A stretch of 21,860 nucleotides of DNA. Source: an uncultured Eubacteriaceae bacterium. GTDB taxonomy: Bacteria > Bacillota > Clostridia > Eubacteriales > UBA1433. The DNA lies in assembly GCA_937880125.1 (NCBI GenBank), contig CALFLU010000111.1, positions 1-21,860 of the forward strand, in the 5' to 3' direction. Of this stretch, positions 7,644-15,285 are shown one piece after another. Each line of letters starts with the position of its first letter. Within the stretch, counting starts at the first letter, position 1. The position numbers and the translations under genes are program-made. The notes beneath the pieces were generated by a model. The model saw only the letters and a list, made by a program, of their open reading frames with translations. It was not told where the DNA came from and did no database searches.

Positions 7644-8039
7644 ATGTCAAGAGACGCAAAACACACCATCCAACGACTTGCTTTCTATTTGTTGCCTTTT
7701 ATCATATGTATTTTTCTTTACATCTTGCATTTTATTAAACAAACCATTTTGCCCACCTTTACCTCTTCAGCACTCACCCTTCACTTTGTGCTTACCATTG
7801 TTTTTTATCTCGTTATCGGCATCTGCTTTGCTGCAGCTGCGCAAGGCGCCCAAAATCTCTCTCAAAGACGTTCATTCAAACCCGTCACCACCGTCTACAT
7901 CGTGTTTTTGTTGCTGCTCAATGCTATACCTTTCTTTTTGAATATGATTGTTTTTATTTCCATTGAAAACTTTATGATTTTCACCTATCTGTTGTTGGGT
8001 TTTTACGGATACTGCTTGTTTCGTTCTTATGCCAAATAA
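7644..8039 (+). CDS. small four-helix integral membrane protein, unknown function
   Basis: 131 residues, mostly hydrophobic, with four predicted membrane helices near residues 12-32, 43-65, 81-103 and 106-125, separated by short loops. The one clearly basic loop (SQRRSFK, about 72-79) and the basic ends (SRDAKH and RSYAK) put both termini and that loop on the cytoplasmic side. I recognise no named family. The start ATG has GCGGGGGAATTGCC upstream, a strong ribosome site. It follows the VWA-MoxR-LRR operon on the same strand but has its own promoter, so a link is only possible. No terminator with a T tract follows at once; the next structure is the long hairpin at 8237. Confidence 0.75.
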   Translation: MSRDAKHTIQRLAFYLLPFIICIFLYILHFIKQTILPTFTSSALTLHFVLTIVFYLVIGICFAAAAQGAQNLSQRRSFKPVTTVYIVFLLLLNAIPFFLNMIVFISIENFMIFTYLLLGFYGYCLFRSYAK

Positions 8040-8236
8040 GACAGTGAGAAAACCAAAACATCTTATTTCTTCATTTCGTTGCAGCGTTTTATAATGCCGA
8101 ATGCAATATGCCCTGCCATCTGACTCACAGACTCTGCCGCAAAACTTCAAAGACCTCTCGCTAATTTGTTCCCGAAGTGCATCTGCATTTTTTTCGATTT
8201 TTAAAACCGGGCTTCGTCTGTATTTGCATACAACAA

Positions 8237-8279
8237 GCAAAGCCGCCGTAAAACATATAGTGTTTTACGGCGGCTTTGC
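8237..8279. terminator. perfect 19-bp hairpin between convergent genes
   Basis: An uninterrupted 19-bp inverted repeat (8237-8255 pairs with 8261-8279) around the loop TATAG; the core GCCGCCG/CGGCGGC is very GC-rich. It is 41 bases after the minus-strand DUF6935-like gene and 198 bases after the plus-strand membrane protein gene. Both strands read TTTGC after the GC core but lack a long T run, so it is probably a bidirectional terminator, though an unusually long one. Confidence 0.6.
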
Positions 8280-8320
8280 GGTTAAAAAAAATAACTTTTT
8301 ATTGTTATATTTTTTCTTTT

Positions 8321-8821
8321 TTATCCCCAGGCATCTGCAGATTTTGGCTTGCGAATATCTGCCAGCAAATATTCTTCCCACAAAAACCATTGCCCCGTAC
8401 TTGGTTTTTCGCGCAATTTGATTTCACGGGGCGTATCTGCCCCTGCCGAGCGAATCATCAATTTTGCATAATGCTCCTCCGCATAGCTGTAAGGCCCTTC
8501 AAATACAACCATTTCATAGGGCACATTGGGTGTATAATCGTTTTCCGGCGTCGCGCCGTTGAAAAACGAAAAGGGTTTATATGTTTTGCCTGTCAGCCTG
8601 TCACGCAAAAACTGAATGCCGTGATTGGTCATCGGCTGAGGTCCCTTGAGATAGTTGAGCATTTCTATGGTTTCTTGTGCATTGTTTTCATAATGACACA
8701 GCACGGCAACCGTCAATGCCGCCGTCTGATAAGGCGTTGCCAGTGCCGCCTCAGGCAAAGCACGCAATTCACTGAGACTGCGCGGCAATTGTGCAAATAC
8801 AAATGTTTCACTGTTTCCCAT
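8321..8821 (-). CDS. DUF6935-like conserved protein
   Basis: 166 residues, no signal peptide or membrane helix, so probably cytosolic. The signature stretches TPYQTAALTVAVLC (about 29-42), NYLKGPQPM (56-64), GATPENDYTPNVPYEM (89-104) and STGQWFLWEEYLLADIRKP (141-159) match, from memory, a small clostridial family catalogued as DUF6935; no activity is known. The start ATG at 8821 has AAGGAGGAG 6 bases upstream. It lies 103 bases after the TPM gene with no strong terminator between, so it may be the last gene of the YdjGH-like unit. Genes of this family often neighbour SPFH and zinc-ribbon genes in clostridial genomes (my recollection, not tested). Confidence 0.75.
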   Translation of the reverse strand: MGNSETFVFAQLPRSLSELRALPEAALATPYQTAALTVAVLCHYENNAQETIEMLNYLKGPQPMTNHGIQFLRDRLTGKTYKPFSFFNGATPENDYTPNVPYEMVVFEGPYSYAEEHYAKLMIRSAGADTPREIKLREKPSTGQWFLWEEYLLADIRKPKSADAWG

Positions 8822-8924
8822 CTTTTCTCCTCCTTTTTTTTTGATTTATGCACTTCTTGCGTTGATTTTTCTGTTTAGTACAAAATTACATTTTGCTTAA
8901 CTTTTTTATTTCGGTAGTCCCTCG

Positions 8925-10217
8925 TCAATATTTTCCGCTGTGTCCTGTGGCGCTGCGTCCAGAGGAGCTGCTGAATGTGCTGCCTCCGCCGCTGTCATTG
9001 TCCTTGGGTCGAGCTGTTCTGTCTACAAATCTATTCACAAAGGTATCATGTTTTTGTGACAAAACGACGCTGTCCTCACGCACATATTCATGTGCCCAAT
9101 CTTCTTGGTGCACAGAGCGCAACTGTCGTTTCCACGACGATGTGATGCCGCCTGCCAAGCCTAGGCCTATCACCAAGCTTGCCAGCGCCGCTATCAGCCT
9201 CATTTTTAATATTTCTGCCGCTGTCTTCGGAATATTTCCTTTATCATAGGGCGCACCTGTCTTTGCCTGCAAAACAAAGTTATCCACGGCGTCCGCATAA
9301 GCCATGAAAGCTTCAAAGTATTGATCTTTTTTCAAAAATGGAAGGAAAAAAGTATCCAAATAATCTTGCCCCACAGAGGTAAAGGCCGTCAATCCGTACC
9401 CGAACGAAGCAAATCCGAAATCTCTGTCCTTTGTTGCCAAAAGCAAAATGGCGCCGTCTATTTCGCTGCCGTATCCAAATCCGTTTTGTTCAAAAAAATC
9501 TGCGGCAAAAAGCCTTGCTTCTCGGTTATCCAACTCAGGAACAACGGCAACCACCACATCAAACTGGAGTCGCTCGCTGATCTCATTCAGCTTTGCTGTA
9601 AGCTGCTCGCTTTGCTGTTCGTTTAACAACCCCACACTATCCACAAATCGCGGCAATTGCCTGCCGACGGGTGTGGCAGGCACCGGCACATTTGTCGTGT
9701 CAATCGCACCCGAATTATCGGTTGTCCCCGAAGGATCTGTCGCACCCATGTTGGCCGCCAAAAACGACTCCACACTGTTAAAGTAAGCCGATATGCCCCC
9801 TTTATATGTTTTTTCATTGTCGTAGGCATCAAACCATTCATAGGGCACTTTTTCGCCTATCGCCTCTTGTGCATTGCCAAAGGCCACAAATTCCCATACC
9901 GCATTTTCTTCATCAAGGGACATCATAAATCCGTTTTGCGAAAGATTTAACTTCTCGTAAACCTCTTTGGAATAGGTTGTCAGGTTTTGATTCGCACGAT
10001 ACTCTCCGGTTGCCAGCAAAAATGCCACATCCATGTTGTATTTTGCGCTGATTTGCTCTGCGCGCGCATTTGCGTTATCTTTTTCAGATTGCGTCAACAC
10101 ACTCATTTCATCCACAATCAGTGTTTTAGGTGCCGCCAGCAAAGAAACAGGCGTTACCAAAACCAAAAGCCACATTGCAAGGAGGAGCGTTGCCAAAAAT
10201 TGATATCGTTTTTTCAT
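8925..10217 (-). CDS. TPM-domain (YdjH/YgcG-like) membrane protein with two TPM domains
   Basis: 430 residues from the ATG at 10217, chosen because AGGAGG lies 8 bases before it; a GTG 9 bases earlier overlaps that site. A Sec signal or anchor occupies residues 1-29. The first TPM-like domain (about 33-150) starts at VDEMSVLTQSEK and looks degenerate. After an S/T/P linker the second TPM domain (about 187-320) is canonical: VDSVGLLNEQQ, DVVVAVVPEL and FASFGYGL. A membrane helix near 345-365 follows, then a soluble region and a Ser/Gly-rich tail (GGGSTFSSSSGRS). TPM domains sit outside the membrane and are tied to envelope stress and PSII assembly. It is translationally coupled to the YdjG-like gene: that gene's TAG stop forms part of this ribosome site. 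Confidence 0.9.
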   Translation of the reverse strand: MKKRYQFLATLLLAMWLLVLVTPVSLLAAPKTLIVDEMSVLTQSEKDNANARAEQISAKYNMDVAFLLATGEYRANQNLTTYSKEVYEKLNLSQNGFMMSLDEENAVWEFVAFGNAQEAIGEKVPYEWFDAYDNEKTYKGGISAYFNSVESFLAANMGATDPSGTTDNSGAIDTTNVPVPATPVGRQLPRFVDSVGLLNEQQSEQLTAKLNEISERLQFDVVVAVVPELDNREARLFAADFFEQNGFGYGSEIDGAILLLATKDRDFGFASFGYGLTAFTSVGQDYLDTFFLPFLKKDQYFEAFMAYADAVDNFVLQAKTGAPYDKGNIPKTAAEILKMRLIAALASLVIGLGLAGGITSSWKRQLRSVHQEDWAHEYVREDSVVLSQKHDTFVNRFVDRTARPKDNDSGGGSTFSSSSGRSATGHSGKY

Positions 10218-10229
10218 CTTGCCCACCTC

Positions 10230-11321
10230 CTACAAAAATGTTACGATGATTTGACTTGCCAGCAACAACGCCGCTGCTGTTATGCCAAATATCTTCAAAA
10301 ACCAAGATTTATACGCCGCTTTGTCCAGGGGCAAGTCGCCCACAAATTTACCTGTTTGACCATTCATCGCAAAGGTATATTTTCCGCCGTTCCAACTTGT
10401 GCTAAGCAGCCACACCGGCAACAGCGCATAACAAATGCCGCCGCTTTGCAGCTGAATGCTCGTTTTTATCGCATCAACCGTGTCATATCCCGTTACTGTT
10501 TGTGCAAAAGCAGACTCCGTGCTGTTTTTGATGCGATCGTTGGCGCGGCTCACACTTTGCTTTGCTTCAACATCATATTTGTTTGCAAAATACCCCGCCA
10601 AATAAGCAGTCTGAAAGTCCACCGCCTCTGTAAAATGAAAGGGCTCAATCGACTCCATCAGCGTATCATCTATGACTTTTGACCCATCAACGGGCACACG
10701 CTGATAACCGATGGTGCCGGCGCGAAAGGCTTTGTAAACCGATGTTTCCGTATAATTGTAATCGCTGTCGCTCCACACGCGTACATTCGTGGCACGATAA
10801 TCAATTTCCGCATAGGCTTCCACATCAAACAGCCAAAACGGCACATACACGCCTTTTACTTCGTCTAAGTGGTTTCTGTCTTTGAAGACCCTGGGCAGCA
10901 ATTTTTTCCCCACATAATGCCTTTGCAGCGCTGCCAACGCTTCTTTTTTATCCCGTTTAAAGGGAATGACCATATCCGGGCGCAGTGTCCCGGAAAATGT
11001 TGCCGTCATCACCACCGCATTGCCGCAAAACGGGCACGATGTCGCACCCAGCGTTTCGTCGCCGACAATTTCTCCACTGCAGGAATTGCAGGTATAGACC
11101 ATCATTCCCTGCTGTTCCCCCTCTTGCCATTCTTTTCCTTCATAATCCAAACCGACCGATGCTTCTTTTTCTTCAGGGGCGTGTTGCAGCTGTTCATCCA
11201 TTGATTTAAGTGATTCCACGCTCAGTACCGTGTCGCAATAGGGACATACCAAATCTTGTTTGCCCGGATCAAAACGTACCGCACCGCCGCAATTTGGGCA
11301 TTTATAATCCATTAAATCCAT
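10230..11321 (-). CDS. zinc-ribbon protein with C-terminal membrane anchor (YdjG-like)
   Basis: 363 residues. Two zinc ribbons lie at the N-terminus: CPNCGG...CPYCD (about 8-30) and CNSCSG...CPFCGN (about 77-100), often labelled TFIIB-type. A large unnamed domain follows (about 115-335) with KGVYVPFWLFDVEA near 154-167 and a second PVWLLSTSW motif near 302. One hydrophobic helix (about 344-362) forms the C-terminal anchor. In B. subtilis the similar YdjG is encoded with YdjH and YdjI beside PspA and takes part in membrane-stress binding. Here the TPM gene follows with a 12-base gap and SPFH lies upstream. The start ATG has AAAGGAG 7 bases before it. A stem-loop lies in its leader at 11349-11392. 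Confidence 0.88.
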   Translation of the reverse strand: MDLMDYKCPNCGGAVRFDPGKQDLVCPYCDTVLSVESLKSMDEQLQHAPEEKEASVGLDYEGKEWQEGEQQGMMVYTCNSCSGEIVGDETLGATSCPFCGNAVVMTATFSGTLRPDMVIPFKRDKKEALAALQRHYVGKKLLPRVFKDRNHLDEVKGVYVPFWLFDVEAYAEIDYRATNVRVWSDSDYNYTETSVYKAFRAGTIGYQRVPVDGSKVIDDTLMESIEPFHFTEAVDFQTAYLAGYFANKYDVEAKQSVSRANDRIKNSTESAFAQTVTGYDTVDAIKTSIQLQSGGICYALLPVWLLSTSWNGGKYTFAMNGQTGKFVGDLPLDKAAYKSWFLKIFGITAAALLLASQIIVTFL

Positions 11322-11348
11322 CGTTGTGCTCCTTTCCGCTCTCTTATT

Positions 11349-11392
11349 GATGCAGCGTTGTCCCTTTTTTTACCGAAACCGACAACTGCATC
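11349..11392 (-). promoter_or_regulatory. leader stem-loop of the YdjG-like gene
   Basis: GATGCAG and TTGTC pair with GACAA and CTGCATC across a 2-base bulge, giving 12 base pairs around an 18-base loop. It ends about 27 bases before the start codon, just before the ribosome site. On the minus strand the loop is purine-rich (GGTAAAAAAAGG) and no T run follows, so a terminator is unlikely. The remainder of 11322-11608 shows no gene and no convincing promoter. Confidence 0.45.
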
Positions 11393-11554
11393 TTTTCATG
11401 CCATATGTATGGCCTGTAATTTCTATATCAATGGCACAAAACCAACTTGTTTGAAATCATCTTCGTTCTTTTATGATTTCTGTTCCAATCTGTCTTGTTT
11501 TTTGATTTTGCCCTATATTTCTCTCTCATGACACTTCGTTCAAAGTGTTTTGTA

Positions 11555-11597
11555 TAAAAAAAGAGGAGTCAAAATTCACTCGTTGAATTTTGACTCC
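11555..11597 (-). terminator. strong intrinsic terminator of the DUF4064-like gene
   Basis: A perfect 14-bp stem (11565-11578 with 11584-11597) around the loop CTCGT, followed on the minus strand by TCTTTTTTTAT. It starts 12 bases after the stop codon at 11609, and so separates the SPFH-side genes from the YdjGH-like pair. A second small hairpin (ACACTT/AAGTGT) at 11531-11548 follows. Confidence 0.92.
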
Positions 11598-11608
11598 CGC
11601 ACACAGCC

Positions 11609-12022
11609 TTATTGTCCGATCAATTTTCGATTTTGGAATGCACCATACAAGTACAATCCCGGCAAAATCAAGCCCACGATGAAGCTGACAACGCTGAAGC
11701 TGCCGCCACCGATCATGTTGACAATCAAGCCCAATACAGAAAGTGCGATTGCAAGAAGACCAAAGAAAATGCACTGGTTCGCTTTTTCCGGCACTGCCGC
11801 ATATTTCACACCAAAAATACCTGCAACGAGGCTTACTGCTGAGCCGCCAATGGCCAAAAGCGCCGCTACAACCAACAGACCCAGTTTTATTTCGTCGCCA
11901 AAAACTACTGCCAATGCGCGAATCGTGATAATACCGAGAATACTGGCAATAATACCCAGCGCACCCCCGATAATCATAATAATGCCTGTTACTTTGAGAA
12001 ATTTGTTGCTTGTTCTTTCCAT
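11609..12022 (-). CDS. four-helix membrane protein (DUF4064-like)
   Basis: 137 residues with four hydrophobic segments (about 10-32, 46-70, 85-106 and 109-128) rich in Gly, Ala and Ile. The motif FGVKYAAVPEKANQC between helices 2 and 3 is typical of small clostridial DUF4064-like membrane proteins; function is unknown. It starts at ATG 12022 with AGGAGGGGAAAA before it, a very strong ribosome site, and ends 12 bases before a strong terminator. The DUF4428 gene lies 200 bases upstream on the same strand, with a nested stem-loop between them, so it may be co-transcribed or have its own signal. Zinc-ribbon and SPFH neighbours suggest a membrane-linked job within the same module. Confidence 0.8.
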   Translation of the reverse strand: MERTSNKFLKVTGIIMIIGGALGIIASILGIITIRALAVVFGDEIKLGLLVVAALLAIGGSAVSLVAGIFGVKYAAVPEKANQCIFFGLLAIALSVLGLIVNMIGGGSFSVVSFIVGLILPGLYLYGAFQNRKLIGQ

Positions 12023-12098
12023 TTTTCCCCTCCTAAAAATTTTTTTTATTTTACCGCAAAATCAATTTGCAGCTGATAAACACTGCTAGCCTGCCGAA

Positions 12099-12163
12099 CA
12101 CAGACCGCAAATTCTCTGTTTCCTGCATCTTGCAGGTGTCAAAATACCTTGATGCGGTCTGTG
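12099..12163. repeat. nested inverted repeat between the DUF4428 and DUF4064-like genes
   Basis: An 11-bp perfect outer stem (CACAGACCGCA at 12099-12109, TGCGGTCTGTG at 12153-12163) encloses a separate 6-bp hairpin (CCTGCA-TCT-TGCAGG, 12122-12136). No T run follows on the minus strand, the direction of transcription. It may be an mRNA processing or stability element or a structured leader for the membrane protein gene. Confidence 0.5.
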
Positions 12164-12222
12164 CTCTTTATAGTTTCCTCTCCTCTTTCAGACGCATAGG
12201 CAACGCCTTTGACGGGAGTGAT

Positions 12223-12987
12223 TTATCCTTGAACGGCGCCACCGCAATATTCGCATCTGCCGTTGGCATCCGGTGTTGTGGTTGCACCGCACAAAGGACA
12301 AATTTGCGCCGTTTTGGGTGCATTGGCCGCGGCAATATTGTCTCGAACGTTTTGGCGCACCTGGCTCAAAGCTTCCTTGATTTCCTGTCCCAACGCCTCA
12401 TGTTCGCGGTATTCAACCGTGTTGCGTCTGTCTTCATCGCTTTGCATGAAAATGCCTCTGGCTAAGGCCTGGTCAATGTCTCGGTTGTTGAGCCTGAAGC
12501 GAATCTCATCAAACCACGGGCTGTTAACATGGATAATCATATGAAAGTCATAAGAATAGTGGTAGCGGGGCGGACTGTAGCTTCTTTCATTGCCCTCCGC
12601 GTCTTCTTCTTTTAACTCCGTTCTGCTTTCTGTTATGTCCAAATTGCAGCCTGTTACCTGGGAAAAATCCAGCACATCCGGATTTTCTTCCTGCCATCGG
12701 CTAAAAGGCGTGACGATGAATTTGCCTGCATCTTCATCCAGCAATACCTTTGTCGAGCCGCCCAAGGTGCGAGTCACACGAAAGGCTTGCACCGCCGCTT
12801 TGTTTGCTTCACGATAAGCAAGTTGTTCCTTAATATCTGCCACTGTGCTTTGTCTGCGGTCGCTGAAGAAAGGCGAAAGCAATTTCGCACAATTTTTGCA
12901 TAAGTTTCCGTCTTCTAATTTGCGGTTGCCCAACAAGCCTATTTTTTCACCGCAAACATCACAGTATTTTTTATCAAAAAAACCCAT
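12223..12987 (-). CDS. DUF4428-domain protein with N- and C-terminal zinc ribbons
   Basis: 254 residues, soluble. The N-terminal DUF4428 zinc module has CDVCGEKIG...LCKNCAK (about Cys9, Cys12, Cys30, Cys33). The middle region (about 70-165) resembles the phage-tail/PH-like fold often annotated after DUF4428, with FIVTPFSRW and YHYSYDFHMIIHVNSPWF. A helical stretch (175-225) leads to a C-terminal zinc ribbon CPLCGATTT...CEYCGG. The start ATG at 12987 has GAGAGGAT upstream, and the gene begins 15 bases after the SPFH stop, so the two form an operon. Proteins of this type neighbour SPFH/YdjI proteins in many Bacillota. The biochemical role is unknown; protein-protein bridging through the ribbons is a reasonable guess. 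Confidence 0.88.
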   Translation of the reverse strand: MGFFDKKYCDVCGEKIGLLGNRKLEDGNLCKNCAKLLSPFFSDRRQSTVADIKEQLAYREANKAAVQAFRVTRTLGGSTKVLLDEDAGKFIVTPFSRWQEENPDVLDFSQVTGCNLDITESRTELKEEDAEGNERSYSPPRYHYSYDFHMIIHVNSPWFDEIRFRLNNRDIDQALARGIFMQSDEDRRNTVEYREHEALGQEIKEALSQVRQNVRDNIAAANAPKTAQICPLCGATTTPDANGRCEYCGGAVQG

Positions 12988-13002
12988 TTGTTTATCCTCT
13001 CT

Positions 13003-14334
13003 CTATTTGATATCACCGTCATCAAATGCGTCTCCGCATTCAGGACAAAACTTTGGCAACTTTGACATATCTTCCGGCTCCCACCCGCACTTATCACATT
13101 GATATTGCGGTTCGGCAGCAGGTTTCGGTTTGCCGCACTCGGAGCAGAATTTTCCTTTGTTTACTGCACCGCAAGAACAATTCCATCCCTGTGCCGCAGG
13201 TTGCGGGCTTCCGCACTCAGAACAAAACTTTCCTTGATTTCCGCTGTGTCCGCAAGCACAAGCCCAGCCTGTCTGTGCCGGTGCCGCTTGTTGATTTGCC
13301 TGTTGGGGTTGCTGCTGTTGTTGCTGACCCATGTTAAACAAATTTTGTGCATTCATGCCACCGGCACCCCCCGCCATGTTCATGCCCATAAAGGCCATTG
13401 CCGAGCCGGCGCCTTCATTTGCCGCCGCTGAGCGCATGGCATCGGCCTGTGCACTCACCAACGTAGCTCCCGCCATGGTAGGATCACGCATTACAGCGCT
13501 CTTTTGCAAATCTTTGATGATTTGTTCGTCCTCTTTGCTGGCATTAATAGAGCTGACCCCAAAAGAAACAATTTCAAGGCCACGCAAGTCGCGCCATTTT
13601 GCCGACAGCACATCGTTGAGCGCCTGCGCAAGCTCCTGGGTGTGTCCCGGCAGTGCCGAGTAACGAATGCCCATTTCCGAAATTTTCGCAAAGGCGGGTT
13701 GCAGCGCGGTAAGCAGTTCGCTTTTGAGTTGTCCGTCAATTGTCTCTCGCACATATGCGCTCTGCACATTGCCGCAAACATTGGTGTAAAACAGAATGGG
13801 ATTCGTAATTTTGTAACTGTATTCGCCAAAACAGCGAATGGCAATATCCATATCCAATCCGATGTTTTTATCCACTACACGAAAAGGCACCGGGTTGGCC
13901 GTTCCGTATTTGTTGCCAACGAGTTCTTTGGTGTTAAAGTAATAAACTCTAATGTCTTTTCCGGGAATGCCGCCGAATTTAAAACGTTCCAAGGCACTTT
14001 TTAAAGAATTCAGCGCATTTTCTTCAAAGGTTCCCTCTGCAAAAATCGAAGGCTCGCCGCCTTCATCAAAAATGTACTCACCGGGCTCAGCGCACACATC
14101 CATAATTTTTCCCTGCTGCACAATCAACATGCACTGGCCGTCGGCCACTGCAATTACTGAGCCGTTAGAAATAATATTATCTTCGTCTTTTGTGTTGGAT
14201 GAGCGTCCTGAGACACGTTTCCAGCCTTTTACGGCCAAAACATCTTCAGGCAATGCTTCGCAATAAAAATAATCTTTCCATTGATCGGCTACTACGCCGC
14301 CTACTGCACCCAACGCCGCTTTTATCAGTCCCAT
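13003..14334 (-). CDS. SPFH-domain protein with three C-terminal zinc ribbons (YdjI-like)
   Basis: 443 residues. The SPFH/Band-7 region spans about 20-300, with the YdjI-type segments VLAVKGWKRVSGRSSNTK, IVQQGKIMDVCAEPGEY, NPVPFRVVDKNIGLDMDIA and VSFGVSSINASKEDE. A Gly/Met/Ala stretch and a glutamine-rich linker (about 337-355) follow. Then come three zinc ribbons: CACG...CSECG (about 356-382), CSCG...CSECG (383-410) and CDKCG...CPECG (411-443). Members are often annotated 'virion core protein' by historical naming. SPFH proteins form membrane-bound oligomeric rings; B. subtilis YdjI belongs to the PspA-linked ydjGHI locus. The start ATG has AAAGGAG 9 bases upstream; another ATG 5 bases earlier opens only a four-codon frame. 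It is followed after 15 bases by the DUF4428 gene. Confidence 0.93.
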   Translation of the reverse strand: MGLIKAALGAVGGVVADQWKDYFYCEALPEDVLAVKGWKRVSGRSSNTKDEDNIISNGSVIAVADGQCMLIVQQGKIMDVCAEPGEYIFDEGGEPSIFAEGTFEENALNSLKSALERFKFGGIPGKDIRVYYFNTKELVGNKYGTANPVPFRVVDKNIGLDMDIAIRCFGEYSYKITNPILFYTNVCGNVQSAYVRETIDGQLKSELLTALQPAFAKISEMGIRYSALPGHTQELAQALNDVLSAKWRDLRGLEIVSFGVSSINASKEDEQIIKDLQKSAVMRDPTMAGATLVSAQADAMRSAAANEGAGSAMAFMGMNMAGGAGGMNAQNLFNMGQQQQQQPQQANQQAAPAQTGWACACGHSGNQGKFCSECGSPQPAAQGWNCSCGAVNKGKFCSECGKPKPAAEPQYQCDKCGWEPEDMSKLPKFCPECGDAFDDGDIK

Positions 14335-14400
14335 AACATGTTTCTCCTTTCAATCACTGTGTTTATTTCAGCTTTTTGCAATTTTCGGTTTTTATCTTTT

Positions 14401-14413
14401 GCGGCTGTGCCGC
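14401..14413. repeat. short GC-rich hairpin in the SPFH gene leader
   Basis: GCGGC-TGT-GCCGC lies between the lipoprotein stop and the SPFH start, about 67 bases before the latter. On the minus strand it is followed by AAAAGATAAAAA, not T, so it is not an intrinsic terminator for the upstream lipoprotein gene. Read-through from the lipoprotein gene into the SPFH gene therefore remains possible. Confidence 0.35.
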
Positions 14414-14460
14414 CAAAGTCTGCGTTTGTGTTTCACTTTCTTCAATAATGCGCAAGTTCA

Positions 14461-15198
14461 TCATGGCACATAAGCGCCATATCCGCCCGCTGTCTTTTTT
14501 CCGCTGCCGTAATCCTGAAATGTCACTTTCACATATTGGTTTTCGTTACTGCCGATGACATACCAATAATATTGCGATATGGTTGACGTATCCATGTACA
14601 AATGACCCTCTAGGCCCTTAAAATAACTGTCACGGATATCTTCATAAGAACGATTTCTTAGCAGACCTTCGCCATAATCCTTCTCCAGATTTTCCTTGAT
14701 AATTTTCATATCCGCAGCACTGAAATGCCCCTGCTCACCTGTGTCCCCTGAAGTTTCTTCTGTGTTGTTCACCTCGGTATTTTCACTGCCGGCGGTGGAT
14801 TGTCCGTTGTCTTTTACAAATGTCGCATTCATATCCGTATTCAAAAATCGTTCGACTTTCATCGTATCGCCGGTGACAACGCCGGTGATAATGGGCACTG
14901 ATGCCTCGCTGATGGTCAAGATACCTTCTTTAAATCCCCAACTGTAATGATCCGTCTCTCCCATCGCGCTAAAGGTGCACTCTCCGCCTTCCATCAGTTC
15001 AATGATGACATCTCCGTCAAACATTTCCACTGCGTTATACTCTGTTCCAAACATTTCAATTGTAGTCGCCTTCCAAACACCGATATTGGGATCCGGTTGT
15101 GCCGTCTCTGATCCGCACCCGCTTATCGCTGCCAGCATCAATAACACAATGAATATTGCGGCAAACATTTTTATGCGTACGTTTTTTTTCTGTTGCAC
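14461..15198 (-). CDS. secreted lipoprotein, unknown two-part family (GTG start)
   Basis: 245 residues from a GTG at 15198, preferred because GGAGG (15208-15212) lies 9 bases before it; an upstream in-frame ATG at 15234 has no ribosome site and would place WRKRD before the signal. A basic n-region and hydrophobic core lead to lipobox ISGC (Cys28), so the protein is lipid-anchored outside the membrane. The first domain (about 35-125) resembles a small lipocalin-like beta barrel (NIGVWKATTIEMFGTEY...). A Ser/Thr/Glu linker follows, then a second domain (about 160-245) with HFSAADMKIIKENL, YEDIRDSYFKG and YYWYVIGS. The broken gene upstream shares this second domain. No enzyme motif is visible. 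It lies directly upstream of the SPFH operon without a terminator. Confidence 0.82.
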   Translation of the reverse strand: MQQKKNVRIKMFAAIFIVLLMLAAISGCGSETAQPDPNIGVWKATTIEMFGTEYNAVEMFDGDVIIELMEGGECTFSAMGETDHYSWGFKEGILTISEASVPIITGVVTGDTMKVERFLNTDMNATFVKDNGQSTAGSENTEVNNTEETSGDTGEQGHFSAADMKIIKENLEKDYGEGLLRNRSYEDIRDSYFKGLEGHLYMDTSTISQYYWYVIGSNENQYVKVTFQDYGSGKKTAGGYGAYVP

Positions 15199-15285
15199 GT
15201 CTCTTTTCCTCCATTTTTTGTATCGCTGATGCATTCACAAACGAATCGTTTTTCTTTTTACACTGACAACAGCGCGTGTTTTTTC

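Noticed and set aside
8101..8421. 106-residue plus-strand open frame between the convergent genes
   Set aside because: It runs through the perfect hairpin and into the DUF6935-like gene, has odd composition and no ribosome site.
8881..8895. CAAAAT-TAC-ATTTTG dyad after the TPM gene as a terminator
   Set aside because: The stem is AT-only and only 6 bp, with no T run following on the minus strand; too weak to call.
14415..14440. TGAAAC resembling the -35 of a sigma-W type promoter before the SPFH gene
   Set aside because: There is no CGTA-like -10 box 16-17 bases downstream; the nearest match has the wrong spacing and sequence.
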